Shown piece by piece: positions 26,946-40,160 of a stretch of 64,000 nucleotides of DNA. Source of the stretch: Neocallimastix lanati (nom. inval.) (lineage: Eukaryota; Neocallimastigomycota; Neocallimastigomycetes; Neocallimastigales; Neocallimastigaceae); the NCBI GenBank assembly GCA_016946835.1, contig JACVTC010000047.1:918501-982500 (forward strand). The letters are read 5' to 3'. Made by a program: the position numbers and the translations under genes. The notes beneath the pieces are model-generated. The model saw nothing but the letters and a program-made list of their open reading frames with translations, had not been told where the DNA came from and did no database searches. Positions within the stretch are counted from its first letter, which is position 1, and each line of letters opens with the position of its first letter.

Positions 26946-28847
26946 TTATTCATTCTTATGAAGAAATTCCTTATTAAATTCTTTCTTGCTTGCGTAAGAC
27001 TGATGTAACTTCTTATTTTCATTTATTATTGCTTGATAAATCAAAGCTGCTTTTTCATTAATCTTCACTTTAAGTTCCTTTAAAAAATCGTTTATAAGTA
27101 TGCTTAATTGTTTAAATTCCTTTTCTGAAAATTGTACCATAAACTCAATTTCCTTCTTGCATACTGGTTTTATTGTATTATAAAATTTTATAGAAAGACT
27201 ATTTAATATACTAATAATTTTTTGGGAAGCATCTATAACATGAGGAGAAACAATTCTTAATATATTAATTGTAAAAGTTTTAATATATTGACCAGCTTGA
27301 ACCAAATTTTCAAAGATAATTTCACCTAAATGTTTAGAATATTTTATTACGACTCTTGAATTTTTACCAATGATACTGTCTTCAGAATATATATTCATTT
27401 TAATAAATTGATAAATATTTTTACTAATATTTAATGGAATATCATATACTATATATTTAATGGTATCAATCCATGGGAAAATATTTAATTTCATCCATTT
27501 ATATGTATCTTTAGAAAGTTTCATTGCTTTTTTATGAGCATATGGTATATATTCAACTGTGAATTTATAGATATTATATAAAATTTGATAAGAACTAATT
27601 AATCCCAATTTTAAATATTCCATTATAATATTGAATATTATAACTAATTTTGAAAATACATAAATCATCAATCTTAAAAATGAATGATATGCTCTTGGTA
27701 TATAATCAACTACAAGTTTTTCTCCGTAGTTCACTAAGAAATACACAACATACCATATTGGTAAATATACCCAACGACTCAACCATACATGCATAGCGTG
27801 TTTTAATTTTGCTAAATTAAATTTCTGATAAATATAAACGAAAGCAATACTTAATAATGATGGTAATATTAATGCTAAAGAAATAACACATTTATATAAA
27901 AGTTTTACAGTTTTCTCAACTAATATTTTAAAGAATGCTACTGAATATGCTAATGGGCGTATAGTTAAAGTTAAAAGTACATCTTCCATAAAAGAAGCTG
28001 CAGGTTGTGCAATATTAATGCCAAACCATTGTATACCAGACCAAGCAACTTGAACATCTTCGAAAAAGTCTAATGTAAATATGGCTAGAGTATTCGCTAA
28101 AAGTTTGCTTAAATCATATACTTTAACAGATACTTCTTTTGTAAAATTCCATATATTGTTAAAAGCTATTACAGAATATTTACTTAAACTTTCATGGAAT
28201 GGAATAATAAATTTGTCATATGCATTCTCAGCTGATTTTTCAATAATATATACAGCCCTATCATAATTTTCTTCTGAAAATACTTCATTTAAGGTTGATT
28301 TAATAGTATTCAAGGTATAAGAAAAACATGGCATAATAAAATTCTCTGTGATATAATTAATACTACGAAATATATAATTATTAAAGAAACTTATTATGTA
28401 TTCTTCAAAACGTTCTGGAAAGTTTAATATCCAATAATTCACGAAATATATAACTGAATCAAATAAATTATATACAAAAACTTTTATAATATTATAACTA
28501 AGTTTTAGTAAAAGGTAGAACGAAGATAAAGGTAGTACAGAAATAAAAGATAGTATTTTTTTTACAGTGAAAGTTGAAGAATCTACTTTTTCATTTAATG
28601 AATTATCAGAATTTGATAATTCAATGGATTCTGAATCTTTTTCAGATGAGCTAGTTTCATTTATATCACTATTGAATGAAATTTCGGAATTCAAATTGTT
28701 TTGTTCATCTCTCCAATTTCTAGAGTAATTTAATACAACCATTAAAAATTGAATAATAAATATTATTTCTGCACCATATAAAATTATTTTTCCAAAAGTT
28801 AATGATGAATATTGAGTTGCATCTAATAAAATATTATTGTTCTCCAT
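26946..28847 (-). CDS. Unknown multi-helix membrane-associated protein (intronless, 633 aa)
   Basis: I do not recognise this protein. A single 633-codon frame with normal-looking composition argues for a real gene. A hydrophobic segment at about residues 17-40 (KIILYGAEIIFIIQFLMVV) could anchor it. An acidic Ser/Glu/Asp/Asn-rich stretch follows (about 47-90), then many consecutive amphipathic or hydrophobic helices of some 20-30 residues with Tyr, Phe and Ile in regular spacing. One strongly hydrophobic block lies near the middle (YKCVISLALILPSLLSIAFV). The end is Lys/Glu-rich. This could be a multi-pass membrane protein or a lipid-surface coat protein of apolipoprotein or perilipin type; neither is shown. 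It is unusual here in having no intron. The copia element lies immediately downstream. Confidence 0.7.
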   Translation of the reverse strand: MENNNILLDATQYSSLTFGKIILYGAEIIFIIQFLMVVLNYSRNWRDEQNNLNSEISFNSDINETSSSEKDSESIELSNSDNSLNEKVDSSTFTVKKILSFISVLPLSSFYLLLKLSYNIIKVFVYNLFDSVIYFVNYWILNFPERFEEYIISFFNNYIFRSINYITENFIMPCFSYTLNTIKSTLNEVFSEENYDRAVYIIEKSAENAYDKFIIPFHESLSKYSVIAFNNIWNFTKEVSVKVYDLSKLLANTLAIFTLDFFEDVQVAWSGIQWFGINIAQPAASFMEDVLLTLTIRPLAYSVAFFKILVEKTVKLLYKCVISLALILPSLLSIAFVYIYQKFNLAKLKHAMHVWLSRWVYLPIWYVVYFLVNYGEKLVVDYIPRAYHSFLRLMIYVFSKLVIIFNIIMEYLKLGLISSYQILYNIYKFTVEYIPYAHKKAMKLSKDTYKWMKLNIFPWIDTIKYIVYDIPLNISKNIYQFIKMNIYSEDSIIGKNSRVVIKYSKHLGEIIFENLVQAGQYIKTFTINILRIVSPHVIDASQKIISILNSLSIKFYNTIKPVCKKEIEFMVQFSEKEFKQLSILINDFLKELKVKINEKAALIYQAIINENKKLHQSYASKKEFNKEFLHKNE

Positions 28848-31003
28848 TATATTTAAAAAATGTTTATCGTAAATAAAATAAAAAATAAAATAAATAAAAT
28901 TTTACTGAAATTTTATATAAATATGAGTATTAATATGATGATGTCGATTATTTTATTTATTATTAATTAAAAATATATTTAAAAATTTATAATAATAAGT
29001 TTTTTCTGTCTTTTATTATCTTTAAAAGTTAAATATTTTAATTTATGTATTAAAAATTATTTAAAGTTTTAATTAATTTTAATTTTTTAATATTTCAATA
29101 TTTATTAAAAAATCAATAATACGAAGTTGAAATACTTTATTAAATATTTCAAATTATAAAAATGTTTTTTTCTTTTATTTTTATTTTTATTTTTTTTATT
29201 TTTTGTGGTTGTTGTTGTTTAATAATAAATAAAATATTTTATGCTATTTATAAAAAAATTATTTCATATATACATTAAATAATTATAATTTTTTTTTTTT
29301 TTTTATATTAAAAAAAAAACTTTTTTCTGCCTTCTTTTTTTTTTTTTTTTTTTTCATTAATTAAATAAAGTTACTTCTTTTTTTTTTTATACAAGAAAGA
29401 GTCAGTTATTTGAAAATAAATATCCAATTAAATTTAAATATTTAATTATAGGAATAAAAGAATAAATATATATTATATATATACAATATTAATTAAAATA
29501 ATACTAATCATAATTTTACAAAATATATATATTTTATATATTATTTTTTATTAACTTTTTATTAACTTTTTACATTAAATTTATAAAATTATTTAAAAAT
29601 TAAAGTTAGCTTTTTAAAACTAAATATCCAATTAAAATTGAACATGGAAATACTATAGAAATAAATATTATAAAAAAATATATTAATGTAGTAAATGAAG
29701 AATAATCTTTATTATTTTCAATTTATCATTATATATATAATATAAAATAATAATATATTAATATATTATTTAATTAAAATAATACATAATTTAATATTAA
29801 AGATATAATATTTACTTATTCAACATTTATTAATTAGTAATTAATAATAATAAATAAATAAATATTTAATAATAAATAATAAATAATAAATAATAATAAT
29901 TTTATGAATTATTCTAATATTATTACATCAATTATTTAATAATTTATTATCTAAATACTATATTTTAAATATTAATATAAAAAATCAATAATAAATATAA
30001 TACTTTTTAATTATTAATTATATGAACCAAAATTTCAATATCAAAAGCAAAATTACATATAAAGGTTTATACAAAATATTTTCGATATTATATTTTATAT
30101 TTTTTAATATTTAACTATATATTTATGATATTATACATATAAAATATTGAATTAAAGTAATATATAATATTCAATTTTTAAAAAAAATCGAAGATTAAAA
30201 GCTAAAATTTCAGTGTAAATTTAAAGCTTTAAAAACATTAATATCATTCATAGAATATAATGTTATACAATGAAAGAATAGTATATATATCTATTTATAT
30301 AATTTTTATATTGTTAGTATTTTATAGAAATGTTAAATAAAAATAAATAATAGTTTAATTAATATATTAGATTTAGAATATCTAATACTATTAAATAAAA
30401 CACTTGGAATATTTTAAAATATAATAATAACAAAAATATTTTAAATTTAAAGAAATATTAATTTAATAATATAATATTTATAATAATAACTTATATAATT
30501 ATTTATTTTTTGTTTTACCTTTATTATTATTTATATTATTATATTTAAAAAATAAAAATAAAAATAAAAATAAAGCAATAAAAAATATATAAAAAGATAT
30601 ATATATTTAAAAGTTTCAAAAGTAATGACATCTTATAATTTAAATAATAATAGTAATAGTCACATATACAATTTCATATAAATAATAGTTTTATATGACA
30701 TTGTTTTAAATAATAGTAGCAGGCAACTTAAAAAAGAAATAATTAATATATCGTATTAATGATTAATTATTAAAAATAAAATATATTGTCAATATAATGA
30801 ATTTATAATTACTTGTATGTAATTAATATTTAAATTTAATTATTAGATATATTACTTTCTATTAAGATATTATTGTCGAATTACAATTGTTTAACCTTAT
30901 TAACTTTAATCATCATTTTATAACCTTTCTTACTACTTTTTTTTTTTTTTTTATTTTTATTTAACATTTCTCATCCACGAAGTAATATTTTAGTATTAAA
31001 TTG

Positions 31004-31051
<48 letters not shown>

Positions 31052-31808
31052 AACAGTAAGTTGTTTAAATTATTATAAATATAAAGATTATATCATAAAT
31101 TTTATAATATTATTTCTCTTAAAACTTTTATGATATTTTTCTTAATATTTATAAATAATTTCTTATAAAAAATTTAGCGTATAAAAATTTTTATATAAAA
31201 GCAAAGTATATAGTTATAATATAAAATCACTAAAATAAAAATTACTCATAAAATTATAAAGATGTACTATCAGATATTATAATTTTTTATATATTGTATA
31301 TCTATAAAATTTTGAAATAACTGTATTATAATAATTGATAATTAATGTATAATGTATAATTGATAAAAATCACCCATAAAATTATAAAGATGTACAATAG
31401 TATAATTTTTTATATATTGTATATCTATAAAATTTTGAAATAATTATTATATAATAATTGATAATTAATGTATAATGTATAAATTGATAATTAATGTATA
31501 ATATAAATAAGTATTATTTCTAATAATAAATAAACAGTTTTATTAATTTTTACTCAAAATAAATATTCTTATTACCTTCAAGTATTTTTTAAAAAAAATA
31601 TATATATATTTATATAATAAAGGAAAATGATATGAATATTATTTAATAATATAAATATATATATTTATAAATTAAAATTTTTTTTTTTTTTTATTATATA
31701 AATATTTTTTTTATAAATTAAAGATCTTAAATTTTTATAATTAATAAAAATTATAAATATATTTTTTTATAAATAAAATAATTTTTATCAACCAAAAGAA
31801 TAACTATA
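28848..31808. other. Gene-free AT-rich intergenic region
   Basis: No exon is seen. It holds T-runs (about 29290-29304, 29336-29355) and a long A-run at about 31003-31053. A tandem duplication at 31243-31495 is listed separately. Confidence 0.6.
31243..31495. repeat. Tandem duplication, unit about 125 bp, 2 copies
   Basis: The block starting 'cataaaattataaagatgta' and ending 'ttgataattaatgtataatg' occurs twice in succession with a few substitutions and indels. No coding or transposon feature is visible, so it looks like a simple local duplication. Confidence 0.7.
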
Positions 31809-32555
31809 ATGGGTTCTAGTTTTTCAAAACCACCAGATTCATATTCAACTTATATTTCAGAAAATATTCAATATGGAGAAAGACCAAAAACATGTTATAA
31901 TATTGTATGTGATAATAATAATGTATACATGTATATATTAAAAGAAAACATAATTTAAATATTATTTAATATTATTTTCATTAATAGAAATGTATATTAT
32001 TAATTTTGTATAAATGATAAAAAGATTAATATACACAATATAAAACATCATATTTATAAGAAATTGTCTTTTAAATATATTATTTTAACATTATATGTAA
32101 TATATTGAACAACAATAGGAAGGATTTTTGAAATGTGCATTTTACAGAGCTTCCGTTGATGTTTCAAAGGATCTTTTAAATTATACAAATAATGAAAATA
32201 AGGCTGTCGAAAAAGAATATTATAAAAAAATAGAAAATATTCAAAATCAATTAAAGGAATTAGATAATAAAAAAATGAAAGGTAAAAAGAAGCTTACCCC
32301 AGAAGAAATAGAGCAAAGAAAAATTGACCTTAAATTAGAATTAGATGAAATAAAAGCAAAAGGAATAGTAACAGAACCTAAGAATAACATTCAATTTCGT
32401 ATTTCAACAGTATCAGAAGAAGATTGGGATGTTAGAGTTAGGCAATTAAGAAAAGTAATTTGATAAAATTTAATAATATTAAAATATTGGATTTATATGT
32501 ATAAATCTTTTTTATATATAATTATCATTGATTATATCTGTATTTAAATAATACT

Positions 32556-32610
<55 letters not shown>

Positions 32611-32663
32611 TATTAGTAATAATTAATTAATATTGTATAATTTATAAATATATAAATTTTGTA

Positions 32664-32703
<40 letters not shown>

Positions 32704-32967
32704 TATATATATATCAATAATTTTATATATTAAACTTTCAATTATTATATTATTATTATTATTATTATTATTTATAAAAAGCTTGTTCCAGATGCAAAGG
32801 AATTGCATACCAACTCACCGTTTATTTATAAAGGATGTAATAGAGATGAATATCAATTCATTGGTGGTTTTAGAGACTTCATGGATCATTTAAGAGTAAA
32901 TTACTGGTCAGAGACCGATTATGAAAGTCATATTTCAAGTGGACGTTTTTCTGACAACAGTATTTAA
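31809..32967 (+). CDS. Unknown 205-aa protein with N-myristoylation-type start (3 exons)
   Basis: I do not recognise the family. Exons are 31809-31904, 32119-32454 and 32782-32967, all phase 0, with donors GTATGT and GTAATT and TAA at 32965-32967. The protein starts MGSSFSK, fitting the MGxxxS rule for N-terminal myristoylation, so membrane association is likely (inference). A tyrosine-rich leader (DSYSTYISENIQYGE) is followed by a globular start and a Lys/Glu-rich probable coiled coil at about 60-110. A compact conserved-looking C-terminal part follows (FRISTVSEEDWDVRVRQLRK, then IYKGCNRDEYQFIGGFRDFM). The A-run and (TA)n tract between exons 2 and 3 are intronic. The sense of the exon model is supported by unbroken frame across both junctions. 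Confidence 0.75.
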
Positions 32968-34910
32968 AAAAGGAAATAATAAAAAATAAAAAATAAAAAA
33001 AATATGAATAAATGAATAAATGAAAATTCATTCACAATAAATAAATAAAATAAAAAAAAATAATCATATATAATTAAAATAATAATAATAATAATAAACA
33101 TTTATAATAAACATTTATAATTATAATAATTATTATAAAATTACCAAAATTTATTAAACAAAATATAATAATGAATGATTGAAATTCTTTTACTATCTTA
33201 ATTAAAATACATGAAAGGTTTAATTAATATTAATAAAAAAATATATATAGTATATATATAATATAATATCTATAATATTTTAATAATTACAACATAATGA
33301 ATGATTAATATAAATTAGTTGAATTTTTATAATATATATATATTGTTGATCTTGAAAATATTTTTACAATACAAAAAAAATAATTTTATAATAATGATCT
33401 TTTTTAATATAAAATAGACTCAAATAGAATAAAATAAGAAAAACTGAAACAGAAAAAAAACAGGAAAAAAATAACGCTAATATAATAATAAATTAATATT
33501 TTAATGATTACAATATAATCAAAATATAAAGTAAATAATATTAATATTAATCCTTATAATAATATTATTATCAATAGCAAGGTCAATATTATATTAGATT
33601 GTTAAATTGATATTAACCAAAAAGACAAAATAAATGTATAATAAAATATATGATATTTTTATTCTAAATAATGGTTAAATTAATTTGAAGTAAAATAAAA
33701 TAAAATAGAACAAAATAAAATGAAATGAAATGAAAAGTTTCAATTAATTAACAATATACGTTAAGTTTATTGTATTGTATATTAAAGAAATAAATTAATA
33801 AAGATATGTACTTATTTTAAAGTTAATATTAATTTAGTGATATATTACTTTTGAATGACTTAAAGTATATTTATATAGTATTATTTTTATTTTTTTTTAA
33901 CATTAAAGTATCACTAATTATTAATACATTATAATGCTTTCAAAATTAAAAATAATAATAATAATAATAATAATAATATTTATTTTAAATTTTCTTTATA
34001 TTATATTATTCATAAGTACTATTAAAACTAATAATTTTATATACAAATAATTTTGTATATTTATAATTGATTTTTCAAGATATATTAATGAAAATTTCAG
34101 CAAAATTTTTTGGTTTATACAGAAAAAATTATTTATGTAATAATTTAAAAATTTAAAAATCCTATACCTTAATACTATATAAAGCAAAATATATTTATAA
34201 AAAAAAATGGGCCATTTAATACATAAGAAAAAAAAATATTATTTAAAAATATAATTGAAATATTATACCTTATATTGTTTAAATGCTTTGATGAAAATAT
34301 AATACTAATTAACAATAAATCATTAAATTTTAAGATTAATATTTTTTATTTTTGTTTAATAAAGTATATTTTTAATTATTTATTTTAAAAAATATTTAAT
34401 AAAGAAAATTAATCAAATTATACATTTGTTTTTATATATTTAATTGTTATATTATTATAAGAATAGTTAAAATATTTTATAATCTATTAAATTATACATA
34501 TATAAATAAAAATTATTATATAACTAATCAAAATAATAAACTAATATATAATATATTAATATTTATTAATATTTAAGCTGAATTATAATTGATAATTAAT
34601 ATTTATGATCTTATATAGTATTAGTTTTATTTTTTATATATCTCTTATTAATGTTATTATTATGTTATTATTTTACTATTTTATATTATTATTTTTTTTC
34701 TTTTAACTTTTTTTTTTTATTTCAAATTTCTTATCAATTTTAATACTTGTGAATATAATGATATGATTTTTTGTGTAAATTTAATATCACTACTATAATT
34801 CATGTTTATTTAAATATAGATTTGTTATTAAATGTATTACAATTATTAATATTTTATTTTAATATTTTATTATTTATTAAATAATAATAAAACTGTTATA
34901 TCCTATAAAT

Positions 34911-34968
<58 letters not shown>

Positions 34969-36854
34969 ATATATATTTCATATTGAATAAAAAAAGATAT
35001 TTACTATATGAATATAGAATTTGCTGTTACAAGATACAAAAATTAAAAATTTAAATTTACAAATTTAAAAAGATAATTATATTCATGTTATTTAATTAAT
35101 ATTATACATCATATATTATAATATATTATATTGAATTATAAATTGATCAAAAATTTTTTTTATTCAATTTTGATTAATTAAAAATTATTTTTTAAATTTG
35201 TTGTCTGCTCTTTATTACATTATTGTACATTTTTAATTAATTTTCAATCATGAATTCATGAGCCAACGTTTTTTGTTTTCTGTTTTTTTTTTTTACTTTT
35301 TAATAAAATATATAAAAATAAACTATTATTATATATAAATGCAAAAAAATTTTATGTTTTAAATTGAGATACTGTATATATAAGTAAATAAATATATAAA
35401 TAAATTTGTTACAATATTAAATATTGAGCTAGCATTAGTCGAGAATTAGTAGTAATACTCTAAAATAAGACCAACTACTTTTTTTTTTTTTTTTCTTTTC
35501 TATATTCAAGCTTCTTTCATAATAATAACATAATAATATATATATATAAATTTAAGAGATAAAAGATAATATATTATAAAAAGAAGTTTTGAAAATTAAA
35601 CATGGATTTTTCAATTTTATATTATATTATTAGTTTATTTAAATAGTTTAATTATAATTTTTAATTAATGTATTTAAACTTAGGTATATCAAAAAAAAAT
35701 ATATGCATATTTAAATATATATTAATTATGTCAATTTAATATATTAAAGTATATTACCTTTATATAAATAAAATAAAATTTTAATAAAAAATATATATAA
35801 TATAAATATTCTTAATTTCTTCTCATTTTTTTTTTGCACATAAAACAAAAGAATATATATATATCAGTAATATTTAATACTATTTAATATATGTATCAGT
35901 AAAAAAAAAAAAAAAAAAAATTAATTAATTAAAGTATTTATTTTAATTAGAAAAAAAAAAAAAAGAAGGAATCAATTTAAAACAAATAACTAATATATAA
36001 AAAATAATAAAAATTTTTATAAATTTTATATAAATATATAATAGTAAATAATATCATATAAAAAAAAATACTTAAAAAGATATTTAATTTTTAAATGTTA
36101 TTTTTTTTACAAATTAATATTAATATAATTATTTAAACATATTTTTATACATTAGCATTCCATTTATAAAATATAATTTTACAAAATTTAAATACAATAA
36201 AAGTTTATCTTTTTTTTTTCATCTTTATTTTCATTTTCATTATTATTTATATATCTTTATTTGAATTTCTAATCTTGTTTAAATTTAATAGAATTTAAAA
36301 TATCGAAAAATTTAAATTTTTAAATTAAAAATTAATTCTTTTATGATAATAATTTTTTTTTTTTTTTTTTTTTTTTTTAAGAAAAAAATTATTGTTAATA
36401 AATAATTTAAATATTTTACTATAGTGATAATAATATGAAATTATTATAGTAATAAAAATTATTTATTGCAAATATGTTTATTTAATTATTAATTATTAAA
36501 ATATTATTATAATTTTCTTTTTTTGGAAAAAACGTCAAAAAGTTTTTTTTTTTTTTTTTCTCAATAAAACAATAATTAAACAATTTTGAATGTTTTACTA
36601 TTTAATCTTTTATAAATTAATTATATAATTCATATATTATACTTTAATTCAACATAGAAATATATATTTAGTCATAATAAAAATAGAATATAAAAATATA
36701 TTTTAGTGCTTATTATATAGAACATTTTGATTTTGAGACATTTTAAAATAATATTTAATAAATTCAATTCAATTCATTGTAATAAATATTATAAAAATTA
36801 AATTATTAAGTAAACATTATAACAAATTAAATATTTAAACCAAATATTAGTAAT
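32968..36854. other. Gene-free AT-rich intergenic region
   Basis: About 3.9 kb without any coding signal I can support. Notable features are an A-run of more than 45 at about 34918-34964, T-runs at about 36353-36379 and 36542-36559, and (AAT)n at about 33951-33977. Confidence 0.6.
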
Positions 36855-37800
36855 ATGGATTTAAACGTAAATATTTAGTATTATTTATTTATTTTATAAA
36901 TAATTTAATTTACAATTAAAAATATTTGATATTTAATATAATTAGGCATTACATAAAATTACTAGTGAAAACATTAAAAAAAATGTTATGGAAAGTAAAT
37001 TACAGCAATCAAAAACTAAAGAACCAATTTCTAGAAAAAGAAGTAGGGGTGTTCTTTCGGATGTTACATCAATTCAGGTATGTTAAAGTGAATTATACTT
37101 ACAGAAAAATAAGATTTTAAATTTTAATTTTATTAATGAATAATGTTACATATTATAGAATATTAATCAAGGCAGAAATGATTTAAAGTATTCTTTAAAG
37201 AATGAAGAACAAATGGTTCGTATTAAAAAAATAAGATTAGGCAGAAGTAAAGATGATATTGAAAATAAAAATGTTAATAAAATAAAAGTTTCAGTCAAAC
37301 AAAAAGAAATTCAAAGTAAAGAACAAATTAAAGATAATAACCATAATAAAGAAGTTGATGCACTTAATAAAAGAAAAGTTTCAGATACTAGTAGTAATGA
37401 TACCAAAGACGATAGCTTAGCAGAAATTACTACATGTATTAATAAAGCAACTATCAAATCAAGTCAAGAGACTGATGAAAATAAAGGAATTGAAAATGAA
37501 AAAAATAAGAGCAATAAACAAGATAACAAAAAAGATAATGAAATAGAAAGTGAAATAAAGAAAAATGAGAAAAAAAAATCTATTTTCGAAGAAGAAATAG
37601 AAAAGTCCAAAAATGTAAAGGATTCTGAAAATGAAAAAGAAATAGAGAATATTAAGAAACAAGATTGGGAAGATTTGGATGCTGAAGATGAATTCGATCC
37701 TATTATGGTTTCCGAATATGTAAATGATATATTTGAATATTTAAGAGAAAAAGAAGTACGTAATAATTAATTTCTGTTTTTTTTTTTTTTTTCTATTAAT

Positions 37801-37835
<35 letters not shown>

Positions 37836-38891
37836 TTCAGTATTATTATTGTTATATTTTATATTATTTATTTAATTGATTAATTTCTTTTTTTTTTTTT
37901 TACGAAATAAATTCAAATCCAAAATATTTTTATAATTTATAATATAGTTATCTACTAGACCTGATCCTGATTATATTAAAAATATGAATCCAGAATTAAC
38001 ATGGAAAATGAGAACATCTTTAATTGATTGGATTATACAACTTCATTATGCTTTTAAATTTTGTTTGGAAACTCTATATCTTACTATAAATATCATTGAT
38101 AGATTCTTATCAGTGCGAGAAGTATCAAGTACTTACCTTCCATTAGTAGGTATTGCCTCTCTATTTATTGCTGCAAAATATGAGGAAATAATTGTTCCAA
38201 CTGTTGAACAAATTCTAAAAGCAGCAAATAATTGTAATACCCCGGAAGAAGTGTTTATAGTTGAACGTTGTATTTTAAAGGAACTTGAATTTGATCTTAA
38301 TTTTCCAAGTCCATTAAATTTCTTACGTAGAATATCAAAGGCAGATGAATATGAAATGTTTGCAAGAACATTATCAAAATTCTTTATGGAATTATCACTA
38401 ATGAATAATAAATTTTTACATTATTTACCATCACAAATAACAGCAGCATCAATGTATTTATCAAGAATAATGTTGGATAGACCAGAATGGGTATGTATAT
38501 ATATATATTAATTTAATAATTTATATATATATATTTAATTTAGAATAAAAAAAAATAAAAATAAAATAAAATAAAATAAAATAAAATAAATAGATAAATA
38601 AGTAAATAAAGTAAAATAATTAATTAATTATTTATTTATTTTTTATTTTTATTTTTTCTTTTTCTTTTTTTTTTTCAGACTCCAAATTTAAGGCATTATT
38701 CTGGATATCATGAAAATGAACTTAAAGAATGCGTAAGCTTATTAATACAGCAACTTCGTATGCAACCAAAAAATTGGAATAGAAGTGTTTTAGACAAGTA
38801 TGCTTTACCAAAGTTTGGAAAAGTCAGTTTATTCGCTCGTCAATGGCTAAAAAGAAATAATGAAAAAGCTGAAGATCTTATTATAAATTAA
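36855..38891 (+). CDS. G2/mitotic B-type cyclin (5 exons, 498 aa)
   Basis: Regulatory partner of the mitotic cyclin-dependent kinase (Cdc2/Cdk1). Exons are 36855-36866, 36946-37077, 37159-37755, 37948-38490 and 38679-38891, all junctions phase 0. Exon 1 encodes only four residues. Residues 34-38 (RKRSR) are a basic NLS-like patch. Arg38-Gly-Val-Leu41 heads a destruction-box-like RGVLSDVTS, the position expected for anaphase-promoting-complex turnover. A long Lys/Glu/Asn-rich linker ends in DLDAEDEFDPIMVSEYVNDIFEYL, the segment that leads into fungal B-type cyclin boxes. The first cyclin box holds MRTSLIDWI (about 268-276) and a FLSVREVSS...LVGIASLFIAAKYEE core. The second contains LNFPSPLNFLRRISKADEY and finishes in exon 5. 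Length fits Clb, Cdc13 and NimE proteins. Confidence 0.92.
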
Positions 38892-39498
38892 AATATTTTT
38901 AAATTGTATTATATTATATATTTTATTATATAATACTATTTAAATTTTAAATTTAACATTGAAAAATCTTATAAATAATTATTTATTATTTTTTTTTTAA
39001 AAAAAAAGATAATAAAAAAAAAAAAAAGTAATAATAATAATAATGATGATGATGTAAATTTTATTTTACTTTTTTTTTATTTTAATTATTAAATTTTACT
39101 CCTTAACAAGCTTATTTTTCTTTATTATTTTTCTTTATTATTTTTCTTATTTATTTTTTTTTATTTTATTTTATTTTATAACTTTCAAATACCCAAATAC
39201 CATAAATAATTTTTTTTTATAATTTTATCTTTATTTATTATTATAATTTATTTTTTTTATTTTTTTATTTTTTTTTTTTTTTTTAATTATTATTAAATAA
39301 ATGAATTAAATTTAAATATAATATTAAAATAAATAAATGAATAAATAAATAGATGAATTTCTAAATAAAATATAAATAATAATATATAGAATATTTAAAT
39401 ATATTTTTATAATAAATCTTAATTGTATTGAATTTTAAATTATTTTAAAATTTATAAAAGGGAAAAAGTATTATTTATTTTTTTATTACTCTAATTTA
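38892..39498. other. T-rich intergenic
   Basis: Non-coding stretch downstream of the cyclin gene, with T-runs and TTTTA repeats. It ends at the outer inverted-repeat element. Confidence 0.6.
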
Positions 39499-39827
39499 CT
39501 AGTGCATTTTATAATATGGCGTATTTTGTATGTGGCTTGTTTTAATAATTAAATTAATAATAATAAAAAAATAATAAATATTCTTTTTTTATATATAACT
39601 TAATATATATAATATATTATTTTAAAAAAAATAATATATTTTTTCAATTAAATATATTATTAAATAACTATTTCAAAAGAAATAATAATATATTCTATTA
39701 AAGAATTATAAAAAATTATTTTTATAATTGAATATTAATAAATTATATATATAAAAAAAAGAATATTTATTATTTATTTAATTATTAAAAATACAAGCCA
39801 TATATAAAAATACGCCATATTGGGAAA
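39499..39827. mobile_element. Left part of a small inverted-repeat element (MITE-like), split by a larger transposon
   Basis: 39513-39551 (aatatggcgtattttgtatg onward) is the imperfect reverse complement of 39781-39821. The outer end CTAGTGCATTTT is mirrored at 43987-43998 as the complement of CTAGTGCGTTTC. The element has no coding capacity. Its right terminus is separated by the 4.1-kb insertion that follows; 43976-43998 completes it. A partial copy starts at 44744 and a complete relative lies at 45226-45506. Confidence 0.7.
39819..39827. repeat. Left target-site duplication (ATTGGGAAA)
   Basis: The nine bases ATTGGGAAA lie directly before the left inverted repeat and recur at 43967-43975 directly after the right one. 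Nine bp is the duplication length typical of Mutator-like elements. Confidence 0.8.
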
Positions 39828-40160
39828 GGGTGTGTCATTTCGAAAATTTTTATTACATAAATTTGTATTTTGTTGTAGTGCATTTCGGAAAACAGGGCGT
39901 ATTATAATGTAATAAATAAATAAATGAATAAATAAATTATAAATGAATAAATAAATTTTTAAATAATAATAAAAATTAAACATACGTTTATTATGACTAA
40001 AAAAATTTTTTTTAGAAAATTAAATATATATATATATATATATATATAATTACTACATATATAAAATAATTATTATATTTTTTTTATTTTATTTTAAATA
40101 TTATTAATTATTATTAATACATTAATACCTTGTTTATATTATCAACAGAAAATACGGATT

